Source: Parabacteroides sp.
GTDB lineage: Bacteria > Bacteroidota > Bacteroidia > Bacteroidales > Tannerellaceae
Length of the DNA: 64,000 nucleotides
Reading direction: 5' to 3'
NCBI GenBank assembly: GCA_019417325.1
Contig: DXVO01000028.1
Span: 62,001-126,000 of the forward strand
Below are positions 17,418-25,291 of the stretch, one piece after another (position 1 is the first letter of the stretch; each line of letters begins with the position of its first letter). The translations under genes and the position numbers were made by a program. Below the pieces are notes generated by a model that was given only the letters and a program-made list of their open reading frames with translations, did not search any database and was not told the DNA's origin.

Positions 17418-18017
17418 GATATCTCCGATTTATTATATAAACATTCAATTCTACTTCAAACTCTTTCGAAGCTTATATAAATTACTCCTTTTCCTAACAG
17501 TAAGATTTGTGATGAAGCCATAGCTCCAAGTAGAGATGCATTGTCGAAAAAGCAACCATCAACAGCGGTTGTTCCGACTATATCTTTTTTGTATATAAAT
17601 GCTGCTTGTTGTACAAAACAATGGAACCATGGTTCCAAGACGAAAAAGGATAATTCGACTCTGTTTTTGAAATATTTGCTTTGTTTTCATATCATTTGTT
17701 TCCATAATAAGTATAGCATTAAAAAGGTGATACAAATATAAGTTCATATTCCATTCTACTTTATACATAAATTCTTCATATAGATAAACCTAAATCACAG
17801 GTAATTACCTGTGATTTAATCTAATTAATTAGATTACAAACAAATACAAAAACACAATTAACATAATTCGGTCTATTTTACAACTATTATAAGCAATAGT
17901 TAAAATTAATATGTATATCCATTTATATACAAACCATCACATAAGATTGATATATAGCTCATTATATCATTCACACAATCGGTATATAATACTAAAAGGA
18001 GAAATAACGATCAAAAC
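17418..18017 (-). promoter_or_regulatory. gene-free leader of the polysaccharide locus with three palindromes
   Basis: No convincing gene. A -7-like box, CAAATATA on plus (TATATTTG on minus) at 17733-17740, would start transcription near 17726 and leave a leader of about 310 bases. Palindromes: TGGAACCATGGTTCCA at 17622-17637, a perfect 28-base one at 17791-17818 centred on GGTAATTACC, and a 20-base AT-rich one at 17817-17836 centred on AATTAATT. The latter two abut, upstream of the candidate promoter, as activator sites would; the first lies in the transcribed leader. A 60-codon frame at 17456-17638 (minus) may be a gene remnant. Confidence 0.5.
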
Positions 18018-18057
18018 AAAAAAATTCCAGTTATTCTTGCAATGAAGAATAGCTGGA
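18018..18057 (-). terminator. rho-independent terminator of the thioredoxin gene
   Basis: A 14-bp stem (18025-18038 with 18044-18057, one G-U pair) is followed on the minus strand by seven T. It lies 38 bases past the trxA stop codon. Confidence 0.9.
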
Positions 18058-18094
18058 ACCGCATAAAATATATCTACAAAGAGTAAGTTCTTAT

Positions 18095-18394
18095 TTAATC
18101 TATAAATTTTTTCAATTGCTGTGTCAAAGCATTTTTATCCATCACTCCGGAAGTACGCCAAAGGATTTCTCCCTTTTTGAAGACGATCAATGTAGGAACA
18201 GCCTGTATCCTGTACTGAGCGGACAAGGCTTCATTCTTATCCACATCTATCTTTAATACACGTATCTGTCCAATTAATTCTTTTCCCACAGTTTCCACTG
18301 TCGGGCTCAATACTTTACAAGGACCGCACCAGGTAGCGAAGAAGTCTACCAACACAGGTTTATCGCCATTTATAATGTCATTAAAAGTTTCCAT
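18095..18394 (-). CDS. trxA: thioredoxin
   Basis: 99 residues, a complete single-domain thioredoxin slightly shorter than the usual 105-110. The redox motif WCGPC is at residues 22-26, and the cis-proline is in QAVPTLIVF. It reduces disulfides in cytoplasmic proteins with electrons from thioredoxin reductase. There is no signal peptide, so it is cytoplasmic. The start is supported by AGGAG on the minus strand (18402-18406), eight bases before the ATG, an unusually clear Shine-Dalgarno for this phylum. Divergent from topB and monocistronic, with its own terminator. Confidence 0.92.
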   Translation of the reverse strand: METFNDIINGDKPVLVDFFATWCGPCKVLSPTVETVGKELIGQIRVLKIDVDKNEALSAQYRIQAVPTLIVFKKGEILWRTSGVMDKNALTQQLKKFID

Positions 18395-18507
18395 GTTTTT
18401 TCTCCTATTTTGTTTTGTACGTATAACATAGATTATGAATCTACTTACCTATACAACATTAATCCGTATGACAATGTTTACAGTGGGCAAAGTTCGTAAT
18501 TTTTTCC

Positions 18508-18515
18508 TACTTTTG
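18508..18515 (+). promoter_or_regulatory. Bacteroidetes -7 box of topB
   Basis: TACTTTTG fits TAnnTTTG. Transcription starting near 18522 would exclude the in-frame ATG at 18435 and favours the start at 18546. Confidence 0.65.
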
Positions 18516-18545
18516 TATGCTTATTACGAAAGGATTAGTTTACAG

Positions 18546-20615
18546 ATGAAAGTATGTATTGCTGAAAAGCCCAGTGTAGCACGCGAAATAGCCGAAGTAC
18601 TCGGGGCGACGAAAAAGATGAACGGATATATCGAAGGAAACGGATACCAGGTAACCTGGACATTCGGTCATCTCTGTACACTAAAAGAACCTCAGGAATA
18701 TACCGAAAGCTGGAAACGATGGAGCCTCAGTGCCCTTCCGATGATACCTCCCCGCTTTGGTATCAAATTGATTGATAATCCTACCTACGAGCAACAGTTC
18801 AAAGTGATTGAAAATCTGATGCAGAATGCGGAAATGGTTATCAACTGTGGTGATGCCGGACAGGAAGGAGAACTCATACAACGTTGGGTGATGCAAAAAG
18901 CCGGATGTAAATGCCCGGTTTATCGCCTATGGATTTCTTCGCTTACTGAAGAAGCTATCCGCGAAGGTTTCCAGAAACTAAAAGATCAGACGGAATTTGC
19001 CAAACTATACGAAGCCGGACTTTCAAGAGCGATAGGCGATTGGCTGTTGGGAATGAATGCCACCCGTTTATATACCATTAAATACGGTCAAAACCGGCAA
19101 GTGCTTTCTATCGGAAGAGTCCAGACTCCTACCCTTGCCCTGATAGTGAACCGGCAAGCTGAAATCGATAATTTCAAACCGGAACCTTACTGGGAATTGA
19201 AAACAGTCTACCGCAATACGACCTTTTCCGCTACCAAAGGTAAATTTACAAAGAAAGAAGAAGGGGAAGCTTTTCTGGAAATCGTACAACAGGAAGATTT
19301 TACCGTCACCAGCATATCCGAAAAAAAAGGGAAAGAGTATGCTCCCCGCCTTTTCGACCTTACATCATTACAGGTGGAATGCAACAAAAAGTTTGCTTTC
19401 ACTGCCGATGATACATTAAAGTTAATCCAGTCGCTCTACGAGAAGAAGGTAACAACCTATCCTCGCGTAGATACTACTTTCCTGAGTGATGACATCTATC
19501 CGAAAGTACCGGCTACATTAAAAGGACTGGTCGACTATACGGAACTGACAACACCACTCCTGCAAGCTAAAATAAGGAAAGACAAAAGAGTATTTGATAA
19601 CTCAAAAGTAACAGACCACCACGCTATCATACCTACCGGAGTCCCGGCACGTAACCTGACAGAGAATGAGAAGAAGGTATACGACCTGGTAACACGTCGC
19701 TTCATCGCTGCATTTTATCCGGATTGCGAAATATCGACCACTACCGTATTAGGTAAAGTCGGAAAGGTAGAATTTAAGGTAACCGGAAAGCAAATCCTTA
19801 AACCGGGATGGCGTATTGTATTCGGTGCCGAACAAAAAGATCCGGATGCCGAGCAGAATGAGGAAGAAGGTGTACTGCCTGATTTCGTGAAAGGTGAAAG
19901 CGGTCCGCATAAACCTACTTTGGGTGAGAAATGGACACAACCTCCCAAGCCTTATACGGAAGCGACTTTGCTCCGTGCAATGGAAACAGCAGGAAAACTG
20001 GTTGATAACGATGAACTGCGGGATGCTTTGAAAGAAAACGGTATCGGCCGTCCTTCCACCCGTGCTGCTATTATAGAAACATTATTCAAACGTAACTACA
20101 TCCGTAAGGAACGAAAGAACTTGTATCCTACCGCTACCGGTGTGGAACTGATTGGTACGATTCACGAAGAATTGCTGAAAAGTGCGGAACTGACCGGCCT
20201 TTGGGAGAAAAAACTTCGCCAGATTGAACGGGGAACTTACGAAGCCCGTACATTCCTTGAAGAGCTGAAAGTTATGGTACAGCAAGTGGTCTTCAATGTT
20301 TTATCCGACCAGACAGGACGAACCATCACAATTGAAACACTTGCAAAGGAAGTTCCTAAGGAAGAAAAAGAAAAGAAAGAAAAAAAGCCCCGTAAACCTC
20401 GTGCAAAAAAAGAAGTACAGCCAGAGAACACAGAGCAACCTCCGGCAAAACCCATATGTCCTGTTTGCAAAAAAGGAAGTATCCTACGTGGCAAAACGGC
20501 TTATGGCTGTTCCGAGTATAAGAACGGGTGTGCCTTCCGGATGGATTATGCTACTTACGGCGAAGGACTGAGTGATGAGGAGCTGATAAAAATCATCAAG
20601 GAGCTTGGAAAATAG
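18546..20615 (+). CDS. topB: DNA topoisomerase III
   Basis: Type IA topoisomerase that relaxes and decatenates DNA through a 5'-phosphotyrosine link. From 18546 the protein is 689 residues and begins MKVCIAEKPSVAREIAEVLG, the TOPRIM start. The acidic metal site is in NCGDAGQEGELIQRW and the active-site tyrosine is Y305 in TTYPRVDTTFLS. SIGRVQTPTLALI precedes the gate. A Lys/Glu-rich linker leads to a C-terminal zinc ribbon (CPVCKKGSILRGKTAYGC). An ATG at 18435 adds 37 unrelated residues and lies upstream of the -7 box at 18508. Plasmid and integrative elements also carry TopB copies, but no mobile genes are nearby, so this is taken as the chromosomal one. Confidence 0.93.
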   Translation: MKVCIAEKPSVAREIAEVLGATKKMNGYIEGNGYQVTWTFGHLCTLKEPQEYTESWKRWSLSALPMIPPRFGIKLIDNPTYEQQFKVIENLMQNAEMVINCGDAGQEGELIQRWVMQKAGCKCPVYRLWISSLTEEAIREGFQKLKDQTEFAKLYEAGLSRAIGDWLLGMNATRLYTIKYGQNRQVLSIGRVQTPTLALIVNRQAEIDNFKPEPYWELKTVYRNTTFSATKGKFTKKEEGEAFLEIVQQEDFTVTSISEKKGKEYAPRLFDLTSLQVECNKKFAFTADDTLKLIQSLYEKKVTTYPRVDTTFLSDDIYPKVPATLKGLVDYTELTTPLLQAKIRKDKRVFDNSKVTDHHAIIPTGVPARNLTENEKKVYDLVTRRFIAAFYPDCEISTTTVLGKVGKVEFKVTGKQILKPGWRIVFGAEQKDPDAEQNEEEGVLPDFVKGESGPHKPTLGEKWTQPPKPYTEATLLRAMETAGKLVDNDELRDALKENGIGRPSTRAAIIETLFKRNYIRKERKNLYPTATGVELIGTIHEELLKSAELTGLWEKKLRQIERGTYEARTFLEELKVMVQQVVFNVLSDQTGRTITIETLAKEVPKEEKEKKEKKPRKPRAKKEVQPENTEQPPAKPICPVCKKGSILRGKTAYGCSEYKNGCAFRMDYATYGEGLSDEELIKIIKELGK

Positions 20616-20664
20616 ATTTGAAACACAAAGATTGCATTCTTAATCCATACTAAGCCAAAATATG

Positions 20665-20672
20665 TACTTTTG
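20665..20672 (+). promoter_or_regulatory. -7 box of the NUDIX hydrolase gene
   Basis: TACTTTTG lies 33 bases before the ATG at 20705, so the gene has its own promoter and is not co-transcribed only from topB. Confidence 0.6.
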
Positions 20673-20704
20673 CATGTACAATAAAAATAATAGTTTATCA
20701 ATCT

Positions 20705-21196
20705 ATGAAAGAAGAATGGTTTCCTCTCGTTAACGAAGCAGGCGAAACAATAGGGAAAGCAACGCGCAAAGAATGCCATAGCGGTTCCAAATTATTACAT
20801 CCGGTCGTTCATCTGCATATCTTCAATGATGCGGGTGACTTATATTTGCAGAAACGGTCTATGACCAAAGATATTCAACCCGGAAAATGGGATACGGCAG
20901 TAGGCGGCCATGTCGATTTAGGCGAAACAGTGGAAGAAGCACTACGCCGGGAAGTACGGGAAGAGTTGGGTATCACCGATTTCATTCCTCAACTTATTAC
21001 CCGCTATATCTTTGAATCCGAAATTGAAAAGGAACTGGTCAACTCATTCCGCACTATTTATAATGGAGCAATTACCCCTGACCCTTCCGAATTGGATGGA
21101 GGACGTTTTTGGACAGCAACAGAGATAAAAGACAATTTAGGAAAAAACATTTTCACACCTAACTTTGAAAAAGAATACCAACGCCTTTTCTTATAA
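20705..21196 (+). CDS. NUDIX hydrolase
   Basis: 163 residues. The NUDIX box is complete: GHVDLGETVEEALRREVREE followed by LG. The N-terminus (WFPLVNEAGETIGKATRKECH) resembles the isopentenyl-diphosphate isomerase-like/YfcD branch, which hydrolyses nucleoside diphosphate derivatives of uncertain identity. No signal peptide; cytoplasmic. Placed between topB and a convergent HD hydrolase gene and ended by a small GC hairpin. The substrate cannot be assigned from sequence. Confidence 0.88.
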   Translation: MKEEWFPLVNEAGETIGKATRKECHSGSKLLHPVVHLHIFNDAGDLYLQKRSMTKDIQPGKWDTAVGGHVDLGETVEEALRREVREELGITDFIPQLITRYIFESEIEKELVNSFRTIYNGAITPDPSELDGGRFWTATEIKDNLGKNIFTPNFEKEYQRLFL

Positions 21197-21199
21197 ACC

Positions 21200-21220
21200 G
21201 GGGATACATGCCCCATTTTT
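21200..21220 (+). terminator. small rho-independent terminator of the NUDIX gene
   Basis: GGGG at 21200-21203 pairs with CCCC at 21211-21214 across a 7-base loop, followed by ATTTTT. The stem is short but placed four bases after the stop codon. Confidence 0.5.
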
Positions 21221-21285
21221 AAAACATAGGTGTTTTGAATGCAAAGCATATATGTTTTGAAATCAAAACACCTATGTTTTAAAAA
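21216..21285. repeat. 23-bp perfect inverted repeat between convergent genes
   Basis: The arm at 21216-21238 is the exact reverse complement of 21263-21285 (core AAAACATAGGTGTTTTGA). The 24-base loop holds a third, imperfect copy of the core (CATATATGTTTTGA). The structure ends with A/T runs on both sides, which fits a bidirectional terminator for the NUDIX and HD genes, but it is longer than most. Confidence 0.75.
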
Positions 21286-21300
21286 CGACTGTAAAGAGTA

Positions 21301-21963
21301 TTAAAGCAACACTTTATTGGAAATGACGTAACACTCGTCATGCAACAATCGAAGCGCTTCTTTTTTCATTTCTTCGGGAACTGGAGTAACCGCCCCTTCA
21401 CTGATAGAAATAATAAAATCTTCATGTTCCCTGCGGTACACATCCAGCATACGGTTGGCAAAAAAGAATAATGTAGTATAATGGATATTTGCCAGGCGGT
21501 CGCACATCTTTACAAACGAAGCGAATTTCGTATTCCGGATTCCTTCATAATAGGCGGCATTGGCTCTTTCTTTCCGGTTACGCCCCTTTTCATTTGTTAA
21601 AGCATAAACGATTTCAGGAACATCCCAACGGATTTGCTGGAGAATATTTTCGGGTAAAATGAAACCTTCTACCTTAAATTCGGAAATAAACCTTACCAGA
21701 TCATTAAATGTCAACCGAGCATCTTCAATGGAATCGTGCAAATAGGCAGCAGCATAAAGAATCAGAATATCTTCTTCCGTTTCCGCCACCAGATAACCGT
21801 ACCGGGAAACATAGGATGCAGTCATCTTCAAGTGAAAACCATACGGCAATATGTCTCCATATTTCTGATTTACCCGGTCATGGATTTCGAATGCAGCGGC
21901 TTCAAAATCTTTTATCCAAGCATAATTGCGGGCTACTATTTCAACAAAGTTATTTTTTATCAT
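21301..21963 (-). CDS. HD-domain hydrolase, RelA/SpoT-like small alarmone hydrolase
   Basis: 220 residues, HD domain only. Residues match the hydrolase half of RelA/SpoT proteins: H44, then HDSIED at 76-81, TNEKGRNRKER near 123-133 and KMCDRLANI with D155. Stand-alone proteins of this type (Mesh1, SAH) hydrolyse (p)ppGpp or related nucleotides with Mn2+. No synthetase, TGS or ACT domain is present, so it would be a one-way degrader. Its activity could also be on other pyrophosphorylated nucleotides. Upstream on the minus strand only a weak -7 match (TACTTTCG) is visible near 22032. Confidence 0.78.
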   Translation of the reverse strand: MIKNNFVEIVARNYAWIKDFEAAAFEIHDRVNQKYGDILPYGFHLKMTASYVSRYGYLVAETEEDILILYAAAYLHDSIEDARLTFNDLVRFISEFKVEGFILPENILQQIRWDVPEIVYALTNEKGRNRKERANAAYYEGIRNTKFASFVKMCDRLANIHYTTLFFFANRMLDVYRREHEDFIISISEGAVTPVPEEMKKEALRLLHDECYVISNKVLL

Positions 21964-22121
21964 ACTCTATGCTACTTTTTCTTTACTATCAAACGGTTAT
22001 AATAATATTGTAAATAATTAGAAAACAGCCACGAAAGTATAAAATAAGCATTTAGCTACCAAACGAAAAATGAAATATAAAAATAAAACTTCTACCAGAT
22101 ACTCCTGAGACTATGCCATAT

Positions 22122-22158
22122 AAAAAAAGGCCATTCCCTCTTTTAGAGAATGACCTTT
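22122..22158 (-). terminator. terminator downstream of the phosphohexomutase gene
   Basis: Stem AAAGGCCATTCCCT with AGAGAATGACCTTT (22126-22158, one G-U pair and internal AT loop), followed on the minus strand by a T-run. It lies just past the stop at 22183. Confidence 0.85.
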
Positions 22159-22182
22159 CGTTTATATGTATATCCTATATGA

Positions 22183-23571
22183 TTACTTACACATTTCGTT
22201 GATAATATGAATCAACTCCCCTCCTATTTCTTCAGCTTCTTTCATTGTGTGAGCTTCCGAGTAGATACGGATAATCGGTTCGGTATTACTTTTACGCAGG
22301 TGTACCCATTTATCAGGGAAATCAATCTTTACACCGTCTATATCAGTTATGTCATATTGAGAGAAATTCTCCTTTACTTTAGCAAGGATTGCATCCACGT
22401 TAATCTCCGGAGTAAGTTGTACCTTCTGTTTAGAGATAAAATACGGAGGATAGCTGGCACGCAATTCGCTTGTTTTCATTTTCTTCTTTGCCAGATGACT
22501 CAGGAATAATGCGATACCTACCAAAGCATCACGTCCGTAATGGCTTGCCGGATAGATAACACCGCCATTGCCTTCGCCTCCGATAATAGCATTTGTTGCT
22601 TTCATTTTAGCAACAACATTTACTTCACCTACGGCAGCCGCATTATATTCGCCGCCATGAGCACAGGTTACATCACGCAAAGCACGGCTTGAACTTAAAT
22701 TACTTACCGTATTACCCGGAGTATGAGCCAATACATAATCGGCTACAGCCACTAAAGTATATTCTTCACCAAACATCTCACCGTTTTCACTGACAATAGC
22801 CAAACGGTCTACATCCGGGTCAACAACAAAACCGACATCAGCCTTTGCCTGTTTCATCAAAGCAGAGATTTCAGTCAGATTTTCAGGCAGTGGTTCCGGA
22901 TTATGGGAAAAGTTTCCATGAGGCGCACAATGCAGTTTAAAGATTTCCTTTACACCCAATGCATGCAATAAGTCTGGTAATACGATACCTCCTACAGAAT
23001 TTACACAATCAATTGCCACACGGAAATTGGCAGCTTTAATAGCTTCCACATCCACCAAGTCAAGATTGAGTACGCTTTCTATATGTTTTTGTTTATATGA
23101 ATTGTCTACGATAACTTTTCCCAGATGGTCGACATCTGCAAATTCAAAGCTTTCGGCTTCAGCAATAGCCAACACTTCCGCACCTTCGGCAGCATTCAGG
23201 AATTCACCATGTTCGTTTAATAATTTCAAAGCATTCCATTGTTTCGGATTATGGCTTGCAGTAAGGATGATACCTCCGCATGCACCTTCCATAACAACGG
23301 CTAATTCAGTAGTAGGAGTTGTGGCTAAATCAATATCGACAACATCAAATCCCATACCTGTCAATGTTCCTAAGACAACCTGTTTTACCATCGGACCGGA
23401 GATACGGGCATCACGACCTACAACGATCTTATTGGTTGTCACCTTTGTGTTTTTCTTTATGAATGTAGCATAGGCTGCTACAAACTTAACTATAGCCAAC
23501 GGATTCAGCCCGTCTTCCGGATTTCCTCCAATTGTGCCACGGATACCAGAAATAGATTTAATCAGTGTCAT
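22183..23571 (-). CDS. glmM: phosphoglucosamine mutase (phosphohexomutase family)
   Basis: 462 residues of the alpha-D-phosphohexomutase family. The catalytic phosphoserine is S106 in LTASHNPKQWN, the metal loop is VDPDVDRLAIV, sugar-binding is GGEGNGGVIYP, and the C-terminal phosphate loop is RKSNTEPIIRIYSE. GlmM interconverts glucosamine-6-P and glucosamine-1-P for UDP-GlcNAc and cell wall synthesis. Phosphomannomutase or phosphoglucomutase activity is the alternative within the family; the GlmM name follows the usual annotation of this Bacteroidales group. Eight bases after the lipoprotein gene at 23580 and probably co-transcribed with it. Confidence 0.85.
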   Translation of the reverse strand: MTLIKSISGIRGTIGGNPEDGLNPLAIVKFVAAYATFIKKNTKVTTNKIVVGRDARISGPMVKQVVLGTLTGMGFDVVDIDLATTPTTELAVVMEGACGGIILTASHNPKQWNALKLLNEHGEFLNAAEGAEVLAIAEAESFEFADVDHLGKVIVDNSYKQKHIESVLNLDLVDVEAIKAANFRVAIDCVNSVGGIVLPDLLHALGVKEIFKLHCAPHGNFSHNPEPLPENLTEISALMKQAKADVGFVVDPDVDRLAIVSENGEMFGEEYTLVAVADYVLAHTPGNTVSNLSSSRALRDVTCAHGGEYNAAAVGEVNVVAKMKATNAIIGGEGNGGVIYPASHYGRDALVGIALFLSHLAKKKMKTSELRASYPPYFISKQKVQLTPEINVDAILAKVKENFSQYDITDIDGVKIDFPDKWVHLRKSNTEPIIRIYSEAHTMKEAEEIGGELIHIINEMCK

Positions 23572-23579
23572 ACGTTAGA

Positions 23580-24143
23580 TTATTTTAAAAATACGAACTT
23601 TATTTCTTTATAAAAAACTGGTAAGCCACTACTCTGGAAATCAGAACTCATTTGTTTAAAAGGCACAATCAGTTTTACACGTGAACTATCGCCTACATAT
23701 TTCAAAGCAGATGCCATTCCCGGAGAGATAAAGGAATTCAGGTAGTAATTCTCCAAACCTGTATTATAACCATATTTAAATTTTACCGGATATGTATTGT
23801 TAGAATGCGGCCCCAGATTATCTACTTCTGTCGTATCCCCATTTAAAAACAGACGGGCTGTAAAACGTGCCATTACTTCTGTCGTATACAAAGCTGCCGT
23901 ATCTTTAGTACCCCGGTCTATAATATTCAGATAGACTCCGTTCTCCAATTCGACAAATTGTTTCGCTTTAAAAACTGTATCTTTGGGAAATTCATCCAGA
24001 ATCTCAAAGCCGTTTTCATCAATCAATTGGTCAATAGCTTGCCGTTCTGCTTTCAACATATCGGTGTATGACTTTGTCTTGTCACACGATACCACCATCA
24101 TGGCAGTAAACATAATCAACAGGATATAAAAACCTTTCTTCAT
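23580..24143 (-). CDS. DUF4827-like lipoprotein
   Basis: 187 residues. A lipoprotein signal ends at C20 (MMVVSC). The rest begins DKTKSYTDMLKAERQAIDQLI and continues with FKAKQFVELENGVYLNIIDRGT, resembling the DUF4827 family of Bacteroidales. The pattern of a helix then an FKBP-like beta region recalls lipoprotein prolyl isomerases, but I see no clear active site. It is exported and anchored, probably in the periplasm. Transcription likely starts at the -7 box at 24172-24179, making it the first gene of a pair with glmM. Function unknown. Confidence 0.8.
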   Translation of the reverse strand: MKKGFYILLIMFTAMMVVSCDKTKSYTDMLKAERQAIDQLIDENGFEILDEFPKDTVFKAKQFVELENGVYLNIIDRGTKDTAALYTTEVMARFTARLFLNGDTTEVDNLGPHSNNTYPVKFKYGYNTGLENYYLNSFISPGMASALKYVGDSSRVKLIVPFKQMSSDFQSSGLPVFYKEIKFVFLK

Positions 24144-24171
24144 CTGCTATATATTAATTGTAAATGAGCGA

Positions 24172-24179
24172 CAAATGTA
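24172..24179 (-). promoter_or_regulatory. -7 box of the DUF4827-glmM pair
   Basis: CAAATGTA on plus reads TACATTTG on minus, about 29 bases before the ATG at 24143. Confidence 0.6.
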
Positions 24180-24197
24180 TACATTCTCTGCCATATC

Positions 24198-25247
24198 TCA
24201 TACATCTTTCTTTATTTCTTCTGCTTTATTAGGATTAAATTCTTTTAATCCTTTCTCAAAGGTGGCGACCGCATCAGCCAATGAACCGTAAAATTCTCCT
24301 CCCGAAGCATTCTTGTGTCCACCTCCGTTAAAATAACGGTTAGCGAAAATATTACAAGGGAAATCACCAACGGAACGAAGAGATATCTTTATATAGTCTT
24401 TATCTTCACGAATAAAAACAGAGAAAGAGACATCCTCTATGCTTAACGGTATATTTACAAAACCTTCCGTATCTCCGGTTACATAATTAAAGCGTGCCTG
24501 TTCTTCCTCTGAAAGGGCTATCAATGCGGCATTATGTTCAGGGTAAATTTTCATTTTCTCGTAAAGTACATACCCCATCAAACGAAGACGGCTTTCAGAA
24601 TATACCTGGTTTACTTTACGGTAAATCTCATCCTTATCTATTCCCTTCTTAATAAGCTCGCTGATGATTATATATACCTCCGGTTTATTGGAGTTATACG
24701 TAAACGAACCGGTATCTGTCATCATGCCTGTATAAATACATTCGGCACATTGCTTATTAATCAGGTCGAACATGCCCATCCGGCATATAAAGCGGAAAAC
24801 CATTTCACTGGTGGAAGACATTTCCGGATATGACATGGTAACTCTACAAAAATCTGCCGGGTTCAGATGATGATCAATCAAAACCCTGCGTCCTTCCGCA
24901 GCAACAACCGCCGGAGCCAACTTCTCTATACGTTTAGGTTCGTTAAAATCCAGACAAAATATAACATCTGCATCCTTAATTAGCTGTTCTGCAAAATCAG
25001 GATATTTTTCATGAATAATTATTTCCTTGCGTCCCGGCATCCATTTATAAAAACGGGGGAACTCATTGGGAACTATGACAGAAACATTGTCTTTTCCATA
25101 ATTAAGAAGAAAATGATAAAGTCCTAAAGCAGAACCCAATGCATCACCATCCGGACTTACATGGGTCACTATAACAAAACTTTCTCCTTTTTCGACATAC
25201 TTTTTTGCCTTCTGAATCTTCTCTTCGTGAATGATTTTCGTAATCAT
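24198..25247 (-). CDS. DHH-family phosphoesterase, NrnA-like
   Basis: From 25247 the protein has 349 residues. The DHH domain is marked by THVSPDGDALGS, FCLDFNE and VLIDHHLNPADF; the DHHA1 domain ends with GGGHKNASGG. NrnA proteins degrade short RNA oligomers and dephosphorylate 3'-phosphoadenosine 5'-phosphate. An upstream ATG at 25298 is in frame, but a TAnnTTTG box at 25269-25276 would start transcription at about 25262, after that codon, so 25247 is chosen. Cytoplasmic. Follows comEC in the same direction. Confidence 0.88.
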   Translation of the reverse strand: MITKIIHEEKIQKAKKYVEKGESFVIVTHVSPDGDALGSALGLYHFLLNYGKDNVSVIVPNEFPRFYKWMPGRKEIIIHEKYPDFAEQLIKDADVIFCLDFNEPKRIEKLAPAVVAAEGRRVLIDHHLNPADFCRVTMSYPEMSSTSEMVFRFICRMGMFDLINKQCAECIYTGMMTDTGSFTYNSNKPEVYIIISELIKKGIDKDEIYRKVNQVYSESRLRLMGYVLYEKMKIYPEHNAALIALSEEEQARFNYVTGDTEGFVNIPLSIEDVSFSVFIREDKDYIKISLRSVGDFPCNIFANRYFNGGGHKNASGGEFYGSLADAVATFEKGLKEFNPNKAEEIKKDV

Positions 25248-25268
25248 GTTGTATCTAATTTTCAGAAA

Positions 25269-25276
25269 CAAAGGTA
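25269..25276 (-). promoter_or_regulatory. -7 box that decides the start of the DHH gene
   Basis: CAAAGGTA on plus reads TACCTTTG on minus. A start near 25262 leaves only the ATG at 25247 on the transcript. Confidence 0.65.
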
Positions 25277-25291
25277 CGACTTTTTTTATAT

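Noticed and set aside
17541..17741. 66-codon plus-strand frame in the polysaccharide leader
   Set aside because: No signal, motif or start context; lies across the minus-strand leader and palindrome.
18435..18545. N-terminal extension of topB
   Set aside because: The conserved TOPRIM start is at 18546 and a -7 box at 18508 lies between the two.
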